Notes under the pieces: generated by a model
Databases searched by the model: none
What the model was told of the DNA's origin: nothing
The model's input: only the letters and a program-made list of their open reading frames with translations
Shown here: piece after piece, positions 53,642 to 60,990 of the stretch
Layout: every line of letters starts with the position of its first letter
Numbering within the stretch: position 1 is the stretch's first letter
Position numbers and translations under genes: made by a program
From: Streptomyces lucensis JCM 4490
Lineage (GTDB): Bacteria; Actinomycetota; Actinomycetes; Streptomycetales; Streptomycetaceae
NCBI RefSeq assembly: GCF_014650035.1
Contig: NZ_BMUE01000007.1
Coordinates: 186,001 to 250,000, forward strand
Direction: 5' to 3'
DNA length: 64,000 bases

Positions 53642-54021
53642 GCAGGGTGTTCCTCCGGGTTCATGTCCGTCTCGCTCGTGCTGAACAGGCCCTGCTGCAG
53701 GGCTGGGGGGCGCTTCGGTGCGGGTGTGCCGCGGCGCGGGCCGGTGCGGGCGGTTTTGGGCTGAGCGGTGCTTTCCTCCGCCCAGCGGCCGGTGGTGGGG
53801 GCGAACCACCACAGGGGCATCGTCTTGCCGTCGGCCTGCGGGGTGGTGGGGGTCAGCCGGGCCAGGTGGGTGCCCGTCAGCAGGTCGCGTACTTTACCGA
53901 CCAGCACGAGGGGGTCTTGGACGTACTCGGTGCTTCAGCCGCCGCGACCGGAGGTGTTGTTGGCGCCGAATGCCGTCAGTGCTGCCACCACCGCCTCCTC
54001 ACTTATCTTGCTCACGGCCAT
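53638..54021 (-). pseudogene. Small gene translationally coupled to the SMC-like gene, with in-frame TGA
   Basis: ATG at 54019-54021 opens VSKISEEAVVAALTAFGANN, meets a TGA after GRGG, and continues in the same frame (EYVQDPLVLVGKVRDLLTGT, then PLWWFAPTTGRWAEE) to a TGA that overlaps the SMC gene's ATG (ATGA). A Trp codon mutated to TGA would explain the stop. The tight coupling indicates an operon partner of the SMC-like ATPase, possibly a kleisin/accessory subunit; I do not recognise the family. Confidence 0.5.
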
Positions 54022-54023
54022 CT

Positions 54024-54200
54024 TCAGATGTTGGCCGTGCGGTCGGAGACGAGGCCGGCGATGGCGCGGTAGGTGTCGGGCAGGCGGTCGCGGCGGTGGG
54101 TCCAGCGCGTCAGCTGCTTCCAGCGTTTGTGATCGGCGAGGGCGTGTTCGACGGTGATGCGGTCGGAGGAGTGTTCGTGGCGGTCGCGTTCCCACTGCTC
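54024..54200 (-). mobile_element. Transposase C-terminal fragment
   Basis: The reading HEHSSDRITVEHALADHKRW, then KQLTRWTHRRDRLPDTYRAI and AGLVSDRTANI, contains the catalytic Glu region and C-terminal helix of a DDE transposase. It ends 3 bp before the coupled small gene begins, so the insertion may have removed that gene's upstream neighbours. Confidence 0.65.
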
Positions 54201-54477
54201 AACTCTGCCGGGCAGTGCTCCCGGCCGGGGTTTTCTCGGTGGTGTGATCGCTTGGTGACGATGCTGGTCGACGACAGCCACGGCATCCCGAGGCTCACGG
54301 CCGTCGTCCGGATCACCGCGTGGACGGGAACGCTGACCAATGCGGAGGCAGACAAATTCGACCGCCCGCTGGGAGTTCTTCGACCTGCACGCTCTCGCCT
54401 GTGCCGGGGACGTCTTCGTCCCGGCCGCACTCGCGATCGACAGCGTGTAGCCCGGCGTCATCCCGGACCTGCCGCCT
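54201..54477. other. Short region upstream of the FxLD-type methyltransferase
   Basis: A plus-strand frame ending in TAG at 54448-54450 reads WEFFDLHALACAGDVFVPAA, then LAIDSV. It looks like a gene C-terminus in a different frame from its surroundings. I cannot assign it; it could be a remnant of an upstream pathway gene. No FxLD-type precursor peptide was found. Confidence 0.35.
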
Positions 54478-55677
54478 GTGGTCTCCTACCCGCTCGCCGC
54501 CGATCGGCCGCCCGTGCCGGGCGAGCCGGGTGAGGCAGTCAGGCTGCGCCAGGCGATGGCCCAGACAGTGATCGACGGCGGCTGCGCCCCGTCCGAGCCC
54601 GTCCGCGACGCGCTGCGCACGGTGCCCCGCCATCGTTTCGCCCCGGAAGTGAACCTGGCGGCCGCGTACGACGGCGGCGACCGGGCCCTCATCACCCGAC
54701 GCGACGAGACCGGGACGGCCATCAGCTCGGTGTCCGCGGCCTGGCTCCAGGCCGACATGCTCGAGAGCCTGCGTCTTCGGCCGGGTGCGATCATGTTCGA
54801 GGCGGCGTCCGGTGGCTACAACGCCGCCGCCGGGCCCGACGGTCGCGTGGTGAGCGTCGACATCGACCCGTGGGTCGTACGCCGCACCCGCGCCTTCCTC
54901 ACGGAGGCCCGCAGCGGACGCGTCACCGCCGTCGAAGCCGACGCTCCACTCGGCGCGCCCGCCCACCTCGTCCCCCGCGGCGGCTTCGACGGCAGCATGA
55001 TCACCTACAACTGCTGGGACATCTCCCCGGCCTGGCGTGAGCAGCTGGCCGAAGGCGGGCTCCTGGTCATGTCGTTGGAGATGGGCGGCTACACCAGGGC
55101 GATCGCGTTCGAGCGGCGCGGCGAGGTGCTGCACGCCCGCCGCTTCACCTACTGCGGCTTCGTCCGCGACCAGGGGCATCAGGCCCGCCCCGCCCCAGTC
55201 GTCCCCTTGCTCGACGGAGCGCTGGCACTGCGCTTCGACGACGGTTCCGCCGCCGACACGGAGGGCCTGGAGGGGGCGCTGCGCGGGCGGCGGCACGAGG
55301 TCGTGACCGGCGTGACCATGGGGGCGAACTCCTACTTCGGCTCCCTGCAACTGTACGCCGCTACCACCCTGTCGGGCTTCTACCGGCTGGCCGCCCACCT
55401 GGAGCCCGCTGAGGAAGTGACCGGCATCGCGAATGACCGCGACGCCCCGGCGATCATCGGTGAGGCGTCGTTGGCCTACCTGATCCACGTCCCGACCAAG
55501 GACGGCGACAGCCCGCAGGGCAAGGAGTGGGTGCGCGCCTTCGGCGAGCAGGGGCCGGAGCTCGCCGAGCGGCTGGTGGCCACGGTCCGGGCCTGGGACC
55601 GTCACATCCGTGCCGACGACAGCCGTAGCGCGGGCCGGATGCCTCGTTCCCACAGCAGTCGCTGGTCGTGGTCGTAG
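54478..55677 (+). CDS. Methyltransferase of the FxLD (lanthipeptide-associated) type, possibly degenerate
   Basis: The protein is up to 399 residues. RLRQAMAQTVIDGGCAPSEP, RDALRTVPRHRFAPEVNLAA and DWDISPAW-like sequence (NCWDISPAWREQLAEGGLLV) match protein-isoaspartate methyltransferase homologues found in FxLD lanthipeptide loci. The SAM-binding motif I is altered: where the family has LEIGSGGYNAAL, this protein has FEAASGGYNAA followed directly by AGPDGRVVSVDID, missing about six residues. The last ~20 residues derive from the adjacent transposase remnant. Without a LanB/LanC or precursor nearby it is an orphan and may be inactive. Confidence 0.7.
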   Translation: MVSYPLAADRPPVPGEPGEAVRLRQAMAQTVIDGGCAPSEPVRDALRTVPRHRFAPEVNLAAAYDGGDRALITRRDETGTAISSVSAAWLQADMLESLRLRPGAIMFEAASGGYNAAAGPDGRVVSVDIDPWVVRRTRAFLTEARSGRVTAVEADAPLGAPAHLVPRGGFDGSMITYNCWDISPAWREQLAEGGLLVMSLEMGGYTRAIAFERRGEVLHARRFTYCGFVRDQGHQARPAPVVPLLDGALALRFDDGSAADTEGLEGALRGRRHEVVTGVTMGANSYFGSLQLYAATTLSGFYRLAAHLEPAEEVTGIANDRDAPAIIGEASLAYLIHVPTKDGDSPQGKEWVRAFGEQGPELAERLVATVRAWDRHIRADDSRSAGRMPRSHSSRWSWS

Positions 55678-55895
55678 CCGCGGTCCGCGAAGAGCAAGTC
55701 CGGCCGTCTGGGTGGCCGCCCAACCACGCCGGCCACGGGTGGGACCTTGTCCAGCAACGGGATCAGCTGGGTGACGTCGTTGCGGTTTCCGCCGGTCAGC
55801 GACACCGCAAGCGGTATGCCTTGCCCGTCGGTGAGGACGTGGTGCTTGCTGCCCGGCCGTGCGCGGTCGACCGGCTGGGGCCGCAGGCATCGAAG
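55608..55895 (-). mobile_element. Transposase internal fragment
   Basis: The minus strand reads ARPGSKHHVLTDGQGIPLAV, then SLTGGNRNDVTQLIPLLDKV and DLLFADRGYDHDQRLLWERG. This is the central region of an IS5-type transposase between the first and second catalytic Asp. Both ends are missing. It truncates the methyltransferase gene. Confidence 0.7.
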
Positions 55896-55920
55896 CATCA
55901 CCCCACAGGCCCACCCGAGG

Positions 55921-58677
55921 TCAAGATCGGAACGCGCGCGGTGGATCGAAGATCAGATCACGCAGTTGCCGCCGATTAGTTATGTCAAGCTTTGTGAAGA
56001 TGCGTCCCAGGTGGTACTCCACCGTTTTGGCGCTTACGAAGAGCTCTGCTCCGACTTCCCGGTTGGTCATTCCGCGGCCAACAAGGTGAGCTATATCCCG
56101 TTCTCGCGGCGTGAGGCCGGCCAGCAGATCTGATTCCTGCATCCGTGAGGCGCTCGCGATGTACGGCCTGGCCCCCAGCGTACTTAGCGCGCCCTCTCCG
56201 CGTTCGATCCACACGTCGCCCTCCGAAACACGGCCTATGGATTTGAGGCAGCCTCCTAGGGAACGTTGGATGAGAGACATGTAAACCAGTGGGTCATCGG
56301 GGTCCCTCGCTTGGGCGACATTCGACTGGTAGACCTTCATGGCCCCGTGTTTGTCGCCACAGGACTCCAAAAACCTACCGTGAAGCCACGCGGCAGGAAG
56401 CCTCAGGGAGGGGGCTGTTCGTGCAAGTTCTTGCAGATATTTTAGTTCTGTTTCTGCTTCTGGTGAGCGACCGTTCTCTATAAGAGCCTCCGCGTAGAGT
56501 GCGCGCCACCATACTTGGAAGTGTGAAGCAGGACCCGACAGAGGAGGACGGGTGAGCGGCTCAAGGATTGACAACAGTTGCCCGGTGTCCGATTGCGCGT
56601 GAGCGAGCACCGCATTCCCAAGGTGGGTGAAAGGGACTGCCCAGCTGGGTGCGAAATTGCTGAGTTCGGCCTGTGCGATGTCGAGGTGTTCCCGAGCCTG
56701 CACAAAATCACCGCGACCGCTAAAGGTTAGCGACAGCGCCGCATGTCCCATGGCTGCAGCCCACGGCTTTTCACGTTTGGAGGAAATGATCAACGCGTTT
56801 TTGGCACTTACTGAGGACTCATCCCACCTCCCGAGCAGAAACTGGGCGGAAGAAACGCAGACGAAGCCGAACTCGTCCATCGCCGGCCGTCCACTCAGAC
56901 GCGACATGTCAAGCGCCTCGGAAACGTCACGGATGCCCGCGTTCAATTCTCCTGCAAAAGAATGCAAGAGTCCTCGGAACATCAGAGGGAAGGAGAGAAA
57001 ATGATGGGCGTCGTCACCCGACTCAAGGAATTCGTTCAAGCTATTCAGCCCCGCCCGGGGTCCGTGAATGAACGCATGGGCAAAGGCCAAGTGGGATTTC
57101 GCTCGGTATGTGATCGTCGAGTTGGCATCGTTGATCGACGGAACGCGTTCAAATGCCTTCACGGCTGCCGGTCCGTCTCCGCGAAGCAATTCAAGAAGGC
57201 CAAGCCAACTGGCCGCCATGCCGACAACTCCGGCTCGGTCAGGGGCGGTTGATCGTGCTTCGGAATCCAATGCATTGGTCAGCAGAGGTGCAGCCTCGTT
57301 CAAACGTCCCCGGCTCTCCGCGTAGGCACCCAGTATGAGGTCACGCATGGGAGACGGGGCACAGGCTTGTATGTCGGCCAGTAGTGGTTTCACCCGTGAG
57401 AATTCGTCGATCCAAAGCAAGTGTGCCGCGGCCAACTGGAGCAAGCGTTCGTGCTCCGTACTGGAGCTTGCCACATCTGAAGCCCACAGCCACAGAGTCG
57501 CGGCGCGGTTGACGTTGCCGAGACGAAGCTGCTCGTTGGCCGCCTCTTCCAGTTCCTGACTGAGTACGCCGCTTACAGAATCCGCTGCAGCTACTCGGTG
57601 TTCCCAGGAGGCGTCGCGGGGAAGGACTTCTGCTGCCTTGACGTGCAGCTCCTTTCGCCGGACAGGTGACAGGCGTGCGTAAATTGCCGATTTTTGCAGT
57701 TCGTGTCGGATTGCGACGGGTGCTGCGGGGTCTGCCCGGAGCCACTCGGCGAGCCCTTCCGCCAGCAAGGGCCCGATGGCGATGGATGGTTCGGAAACTC
57801 CTGCGACTGCTGCCGCCTTCAGGAGAGGAATGCGACCGTTCAGAACAGCGAGAGCTTCGGCAAGGCGACGAGACGCCTGTGGGACATTCGCCAATTGATG
57901 GCTTATGACGGAAGCAAGGGATGGGGAGAATTTGGTGTTCTCTGGGCGTGGGGCTGCAGACGTGCGCTCAAGTTCTCGGATCAGCATCTGCACGTAGAGC
58001 GGGTTCCCACGCGTGAGATTTACAAGGTTCGCCACAGTATGCGGATCCACCTGGTCAAGCGACTGTTCGGCGAGATGCGAAACCTCTTCGAGAGAGAATC
58101 CGGAAAGTGACAGGCGGCATATCCTGTCAACCCCGTCCTCGATCAAGGGGTCCCGAGAATTCTCGATTCTTTCATCGTTGGTTCCTCGGAGCGAGAGGAT
58201 CGTGATGACCGTGTCGGCCTCCAGTCGGCGCAGCACAAACCCGAGCGCCTCTTTGGAGTTGCGATCCGCCCACTGTATGTCATCTGCGACCATGGCAACT
58301 GGAGTTTGCGATTGAAGAAGCCCCAGCACTTCCAAAAGCTGCGCGCCGACACGGAAAGGGGCGGCATTCTCGGGGACGGTTCCATGCTCCAGGAAAGATC
58401 CCTGCAAAAGGGATGGTGGCACCTTTCGCAGCAACTGCTCGACAAGCCCATAGGGAGATTCTTGCTCGGATGAGGCGCATCGTGCCGTCAGAACTCTGAA
58501 CACCTGCGCCTCGCCGTGGCGCAGCCAATGACGGAGAAGCGTTGTCTTCCCTGCGCCAGATTCACCACGGATCCAAACTAGCCAAGGTCTCCCTTGCTGC
58601 GCCTGTAGCGCACACCGATTGAGTTCATCGAGCTCGGATTGTCGCCCGACGAAGAAATCACCAGGCTTGCTTATCAT
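55921..58677 (-). CDS. LuxR family regulator of the LAL (large ATP-binding) type
   Basis: The protein is 918 residues from ATG at 58675-58677 (GGAAGGTG just upstream). Walker A is GESGAGKTTLL near residue 40, Walker B AMVADDIQWADR. The long central part is TPR-like helices. The C-terminal LuxR HTH is AGLTPRERDIAHLVGRGMTN, then REVGAELFVSAKTVEYHLGR and IFTKLDITNRRQL. LAL regulators activate secondary-metabolite or sugar genes. Its codon use is less GC-rich than the biosynthetic genes. No obvious target cluster is adjacent. Confidence 0.92.
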   Translation of the reverse strand: MISKPGDFFVGRQSELDELNRCALQAQQGRPWLVWIRGESGAGKTTLLRHWLRHGEAQVFRVLTARCASSEQESPYGLVEQLLRKVPPSLLQGSFLEHGTVPENAAPFRVGAQLLEVLGLLQSQTPVAMVADDIQWADRNSKEALGFVLRRLEADTVITILSLRGTNDERIENSRDPLIEDGVDRICRLSLSGFSLEEVSHLAEQSLDQVDPHTVANLVNLTRGNPLYVQMLIRELERTSAAPRPENTKFSPSLASVISHQLANVPQASRRLAEALAVLNGRIPLLKAAAVAGVSEPSIAIGPLLAEGLAEWLRADPAAPVAIRHELQKSAIYARLSPVRRKELHVKAAEVLPRDASWEHRVAAADSVSGVLSQELEEAANEQLRLGNVNRAATLWLWASDVASSSTEHERLLQLAAAHLLWIDEFSRVKPLLADIQACAPSPMRDLILGAYAESRGRLNEAAPLLTNALDSEARSTAPDRAGVVGMAASWLGLLELLRGDGPAAVKAFERVPSINDANSTITYRAKSHLAFAHAFIHGPRAGLNSLNEFLESGDDAHHFLSFPLMFRGLLHSFAGELNAGIRDVSEALDMSRLSGRPAMDEFGFVCVSSAQFLLGRWDESSVSAKNALIISSKREKPWAAAMGHAALSLTFSGRGDFVQAREHLDIAQAELSNFAPSWAVPFTHLGNAVLAHAQSDTGQLLSILEPLTRPPLSGPASHFQVWWRALYAEALIENGRSPEAETELKYLQELARTAPSLRLPAAWLHGRFLESCGDKHGAMKVYQSNVAQARDPDDPLVYMSLIQRSLGGCLKSIGRVSEGDVWIERGEGALSTLGARPYIASASRMQESDLLAGLTPRERDIAHLVGRGMTNREVGAELFVSAKTVEYHLGRIFTKLDITNRRQLRDLIFDPPRAFRS

Positions 58678-58707
58678 GATCACCTTCCAGACCACGGAGC
58701 CGCTCAA

Positions 58708-59091
58708 GTATAACTGGGGTGATTAATTCACGCCACAGTCCTGGTGCTTATTCGGCTGCTGTGGGACAGCGAACCTGATCACAGAATGCTATCCGCAGCA
58801 CGGTAAAAGCGATGACGTGCTGTGACAGCTGAGCCGTCCCCAATGTTCCAGCCTTCACAGACGGCACCCTCCGCACCTGACGCCAATTCAGTTCCCTACT
58901 GTCGGCGCCCGTTCCGGGGGAAGGACCGGAATGCAGGATGGTCCGTCGGGGTACTGAACACTTCTCATTTTGTCCCAGGCCCTCGTCGACACCACCCGCC
59001 ACGACATGCTGCGCAGCCTGCTTCCGCAGATCCGCCTGGACCCGAGGCAGCGGCTGTGACTTCGCCGCTCCCCTCACGACCGCGAGGGCAG
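58708..59091. other. Region between the LAL gene and the integrase remnant
   Basis: About 380 bp. A plus-strand frame around 58975-59060 reads VDTTRHDMLRSLLPQIRLDP and ends in TGA; it looks like a gene C-terminus but is unassigned. Otherwise empty. Confidence 0.35.
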
Positions 59092-59384
59092 GTCTTTGTC
59101 GGTCCGCAGGGCGGGCAACTGCGGCAGAGCAACTTCCGGGACGACTGGGTGAAGGCTCGGAAGGCAGCGGGTGTCACGGCCGCGCTGCACTTCCACGGTC
59201 TTGGGCACACTCGTGACACGCTGGCCTCGACGGCGGCGCCAGTACACGGGAGCTGATGACTCGCATGGGGCACAGCAGCTCTCGTGCCGCGCTGATCTAC
59301 CAGCACATGACCAGTGACCGATACCGGGCCAGCGCCAATCGGCTTGGGGCCATCAGCGACGGCGGGGGAGGGGCCTCCGGCTAG
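59092..59384 (+). pseudogene. Tyrosine recombinase/integrase, C-terminal remnant
   Basis: The reading VFVGPQGGQLRQSNFRDDWV, then KARKAAGVTAALHFHGLGHT, and in another frame ELMTRMGHSSSRAALIYQHM, is the catalytic end of a phage-type integrase. HxLRHT has become HFHGLGHT, losing the essential Arg; a frameshift separates this from the GH...YQH box with the nucleophile Tyr. The N-terminal half is missing. It is inactive. Confidence 0.75.
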
Positions 59385-59443
59385 GCGATGTGGACTCCGC
59401 GTGGACTCTAGTGGCACGCGTGTGGCACGACCTTGGGCACGAC

Positions 59444-59481
59444 GAAGGGCCAGCCTGGGAGGCCCCCTGAGCTGGCCCTTC
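59444..59481. terminator. Hairpin terminator after the integrase remnant
   Basis: GAAGGGCCAGC and GCTGGCCCTTC form a perfect 11-bp stem around a 16-nt loop, 60 bp after the integrase stop. Confidence 0.65.
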
Positions 59482-59487
59482 TGGCTG

Positions 59488-59508
59488 TGCCCCCGGCAGG
59501 ATTCGAAC
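59488..59508 (-). repeat. tRNA 3'-end remnant, candidate attachment site
   Basis: On the minus strand the sequence reads GTTCGAATCC followed by TGCCGGGGGCA: a T-loop, then T-stem and acceptor 3' strand of a tRNA. The 5' part with the matching TGCCCCC is absent. A tRNA 3' fragment directly beside an integrase gene is the usual signature of an att site left by an integrative element. Confidence 0.65.
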
Positions 59509-59559
59509 AGCGGTCAAGGCGGCTCGCTTTGGCGGTTTTTACCCAGATCACGTGACGCC

Positions 59560-59660
59560 CAGGGTGGACACGGGTCGAAGCCCTTGGCGACCTGACCGAC
59601 CGAGCGGTAACCGCGTCGGCGCAGCTCGACGATCTCGACTTGAACTCCGGCGTGAACGAG
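59560..59660 (-). mobile_element. IS3-type OrfA fragment
   Basis: The minus strand reads QVEIVELRRRGYRSVGQVAK, then GFD, the HTH start of an IS3-family OrfA (usual form: KIEIVELCRRGDRSVGQVAKDFDL). The frame before it is shifted (SFTPEFK). A small remnant. Confidence 0.6.
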
Positions 59661-59800
59661 CGGAGGACTCGGCTTCCTGCAGTCCCTGGACGGGGGCACC
59701 AGGGCCGGCGGGATGTCCACCGACGGTTGGGCAGTGTCACGGCGGCCGCGGACGCCGTGACGAGCCGCGCCCTGTCGCTTCCTGACAGGGCGCTCGTTGG

Positions 59801-60901
59801 TCAGCCGCCGGTTGTGGGGGAAATGGTCGCCGAGACGGGTACGGCGGAATCTGTGCGGACGGCCTGCCAGAGTGTGTGCGCCTGGGGTTGGGCGGCGATG
59901 ACCCGATTGGGATCCTTCTTGTCGTACTCCACCGGGAGCGTGATCGTCCGCGTGCTGGAGGGATCGACTCCTTTCAGACTGCGGGCGAATTCGGCCAATT
60001 TGGTGAGAGAGGCGAGTTGGGAGTCGGTGGTGAGGGTCGCTGTCAGAGCATCAGCGATCGTGTAGGCCTCTGCCGGACTGCCCAGCAGATCCTGCTCCTT
60101 GATCTGACTCATGAGCGCGAAGAGGAACTGCTGCTGAAGGCCGATGCGGCCGAGGTCGCTGCCGTCTCCGATTCCGTGCCGGGTCCGCACGAACTGCAGT
60201 GACCGGGTGCCGTCCAGGCGATGGGTGCCGGCGGTCAGGTTAAGACCGCTGTACGGGTCGTGGATGTCCTGATCGACGGTGACCGTCACGCCGCCGATGG
60301 CGTCCACCAGCTTCTTGAATCCCGCAAAGTCGATCTCTATGTAGTGGTCCATCCGGACGCCGGACATCTCTTCCACCGTCTTGACGACACAGGCCGGGCC
60401 GGCCACCGCGTACACGGAGTTGAACATCACACGCCGGGCACCGGGGAGCGTCGATCCGCCGGCTGTGATGCACTCGGGACGGGTGACTAGGGTGTCGCGT
60501 GGAATGCTCACGGCGACGGCCCGGGTGCGGCCCTGGGGGATGTGGACGACCAGAGCGGTGTCCGAGCGGGCGCCGGAGGCAGTGCCTGCGTGGAGGGAGG
60601 CGTTGGCGCCGGCGCGGGAGTCGGAGCCTAGGACGAGGATGTTCTGTCCTGAAGCGGCGAGCCTCTCAGGTCGGTCGTCGCCAAGGGCTGTTTCGATGTC
60701 GACGCCCTTGATGTTGCCGTTGAGATTGCTGTAGAGCCAATACCCGGCGCCGGCCGTGGCCGCGACAAGAACGCTCAAGGTGATCAGGACCGCGCGGCCT
60801 CTGCCCCGGCGTGCGCGGCCGCGGCCGCGCGTGCTTGCCCGGCCGCGACGGCGCAGCGGGGCGTTACGGAGGCCGCGCTGCGGCCTGGAGATGTTGCTCA
60901 T
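59801..60901 (-). CDS. LCP (LytR-CpsA-Psr) family cell-wall glycopolymer transferase
   Basis: The protein is 366 residues from ATG at 60899-60901. A basic N-terminus and one TM (VLITLSVLVAATAGAGYWLY) place the catalytic domain outside. LCP motifs are ILVLGSDSRAG, SIPRDTLVTRPE, FNSVYAVAGPACV and FVRTRHGIGDGSDLGRIGLQ with the conserved Arg/Asp cluster that binds pyrophosphate-lipid. LCP enzymes attach glycopolymers to peptidoglycan. It lies directly downstream of the polysaccharide synthase on the same strand (90 bp), so its substrate is likely that polymer. Confidence 0.92.
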   Translation of the reverse strand: MSNISRPQRGLRNAPLRRRGRASTRGRGRARRGRGRAVLITLSVLVAATAGAGYWLYSNLNGNIKGVDIETALGDDRPERLAASGQNILVLGSDSRAGANASLHAGTASGARSDTALVVHIPQGRTRAVAVSIPRDTLVTRPECITAGGSTLPGARRVMFNSVYAVAGPACVVKTVEEMSGVRMDHYIEIDFAGFKKLVDAIGGVTVTVDQDIHDPYSGLNLTAGTHRLDGTRSLQFVRTRHGIGDGSDLGRIGLQQQFLFALMSQIKEQDLLGSPAEAYTIADALTATLTTDSQLASLTKLAEFARSLKGVDPSSTRTITLPVEYDKKDPNRVIAAQPQAHTLWQAVRTDSAVPVSATISPTTGG

Positions 60902-60990
60902 GCTGATCCGAGTCCTCGCTCGACGTGCTCCGAACGGTGTTGGCTGAGCAGGGCCGTAGGGCATCCGTACGGCCCTGCTTCCCGAGCCTG

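Noticed and set aside
54201..54477. FFDLHAL as an FxLD precursor peptide motif
   Set aside because: It is followed by Ala/Val/Leu-rich sequence and a stop, without the Cys/Ser/Thr-rich core of lanthipeptide precursors.
59488..59508. Complete tRNA gene
   Set aside because: Only the T-arm/acceptor 3' strand is present; no anticodon arm or 5' acceptor strand is found within 90 bp.
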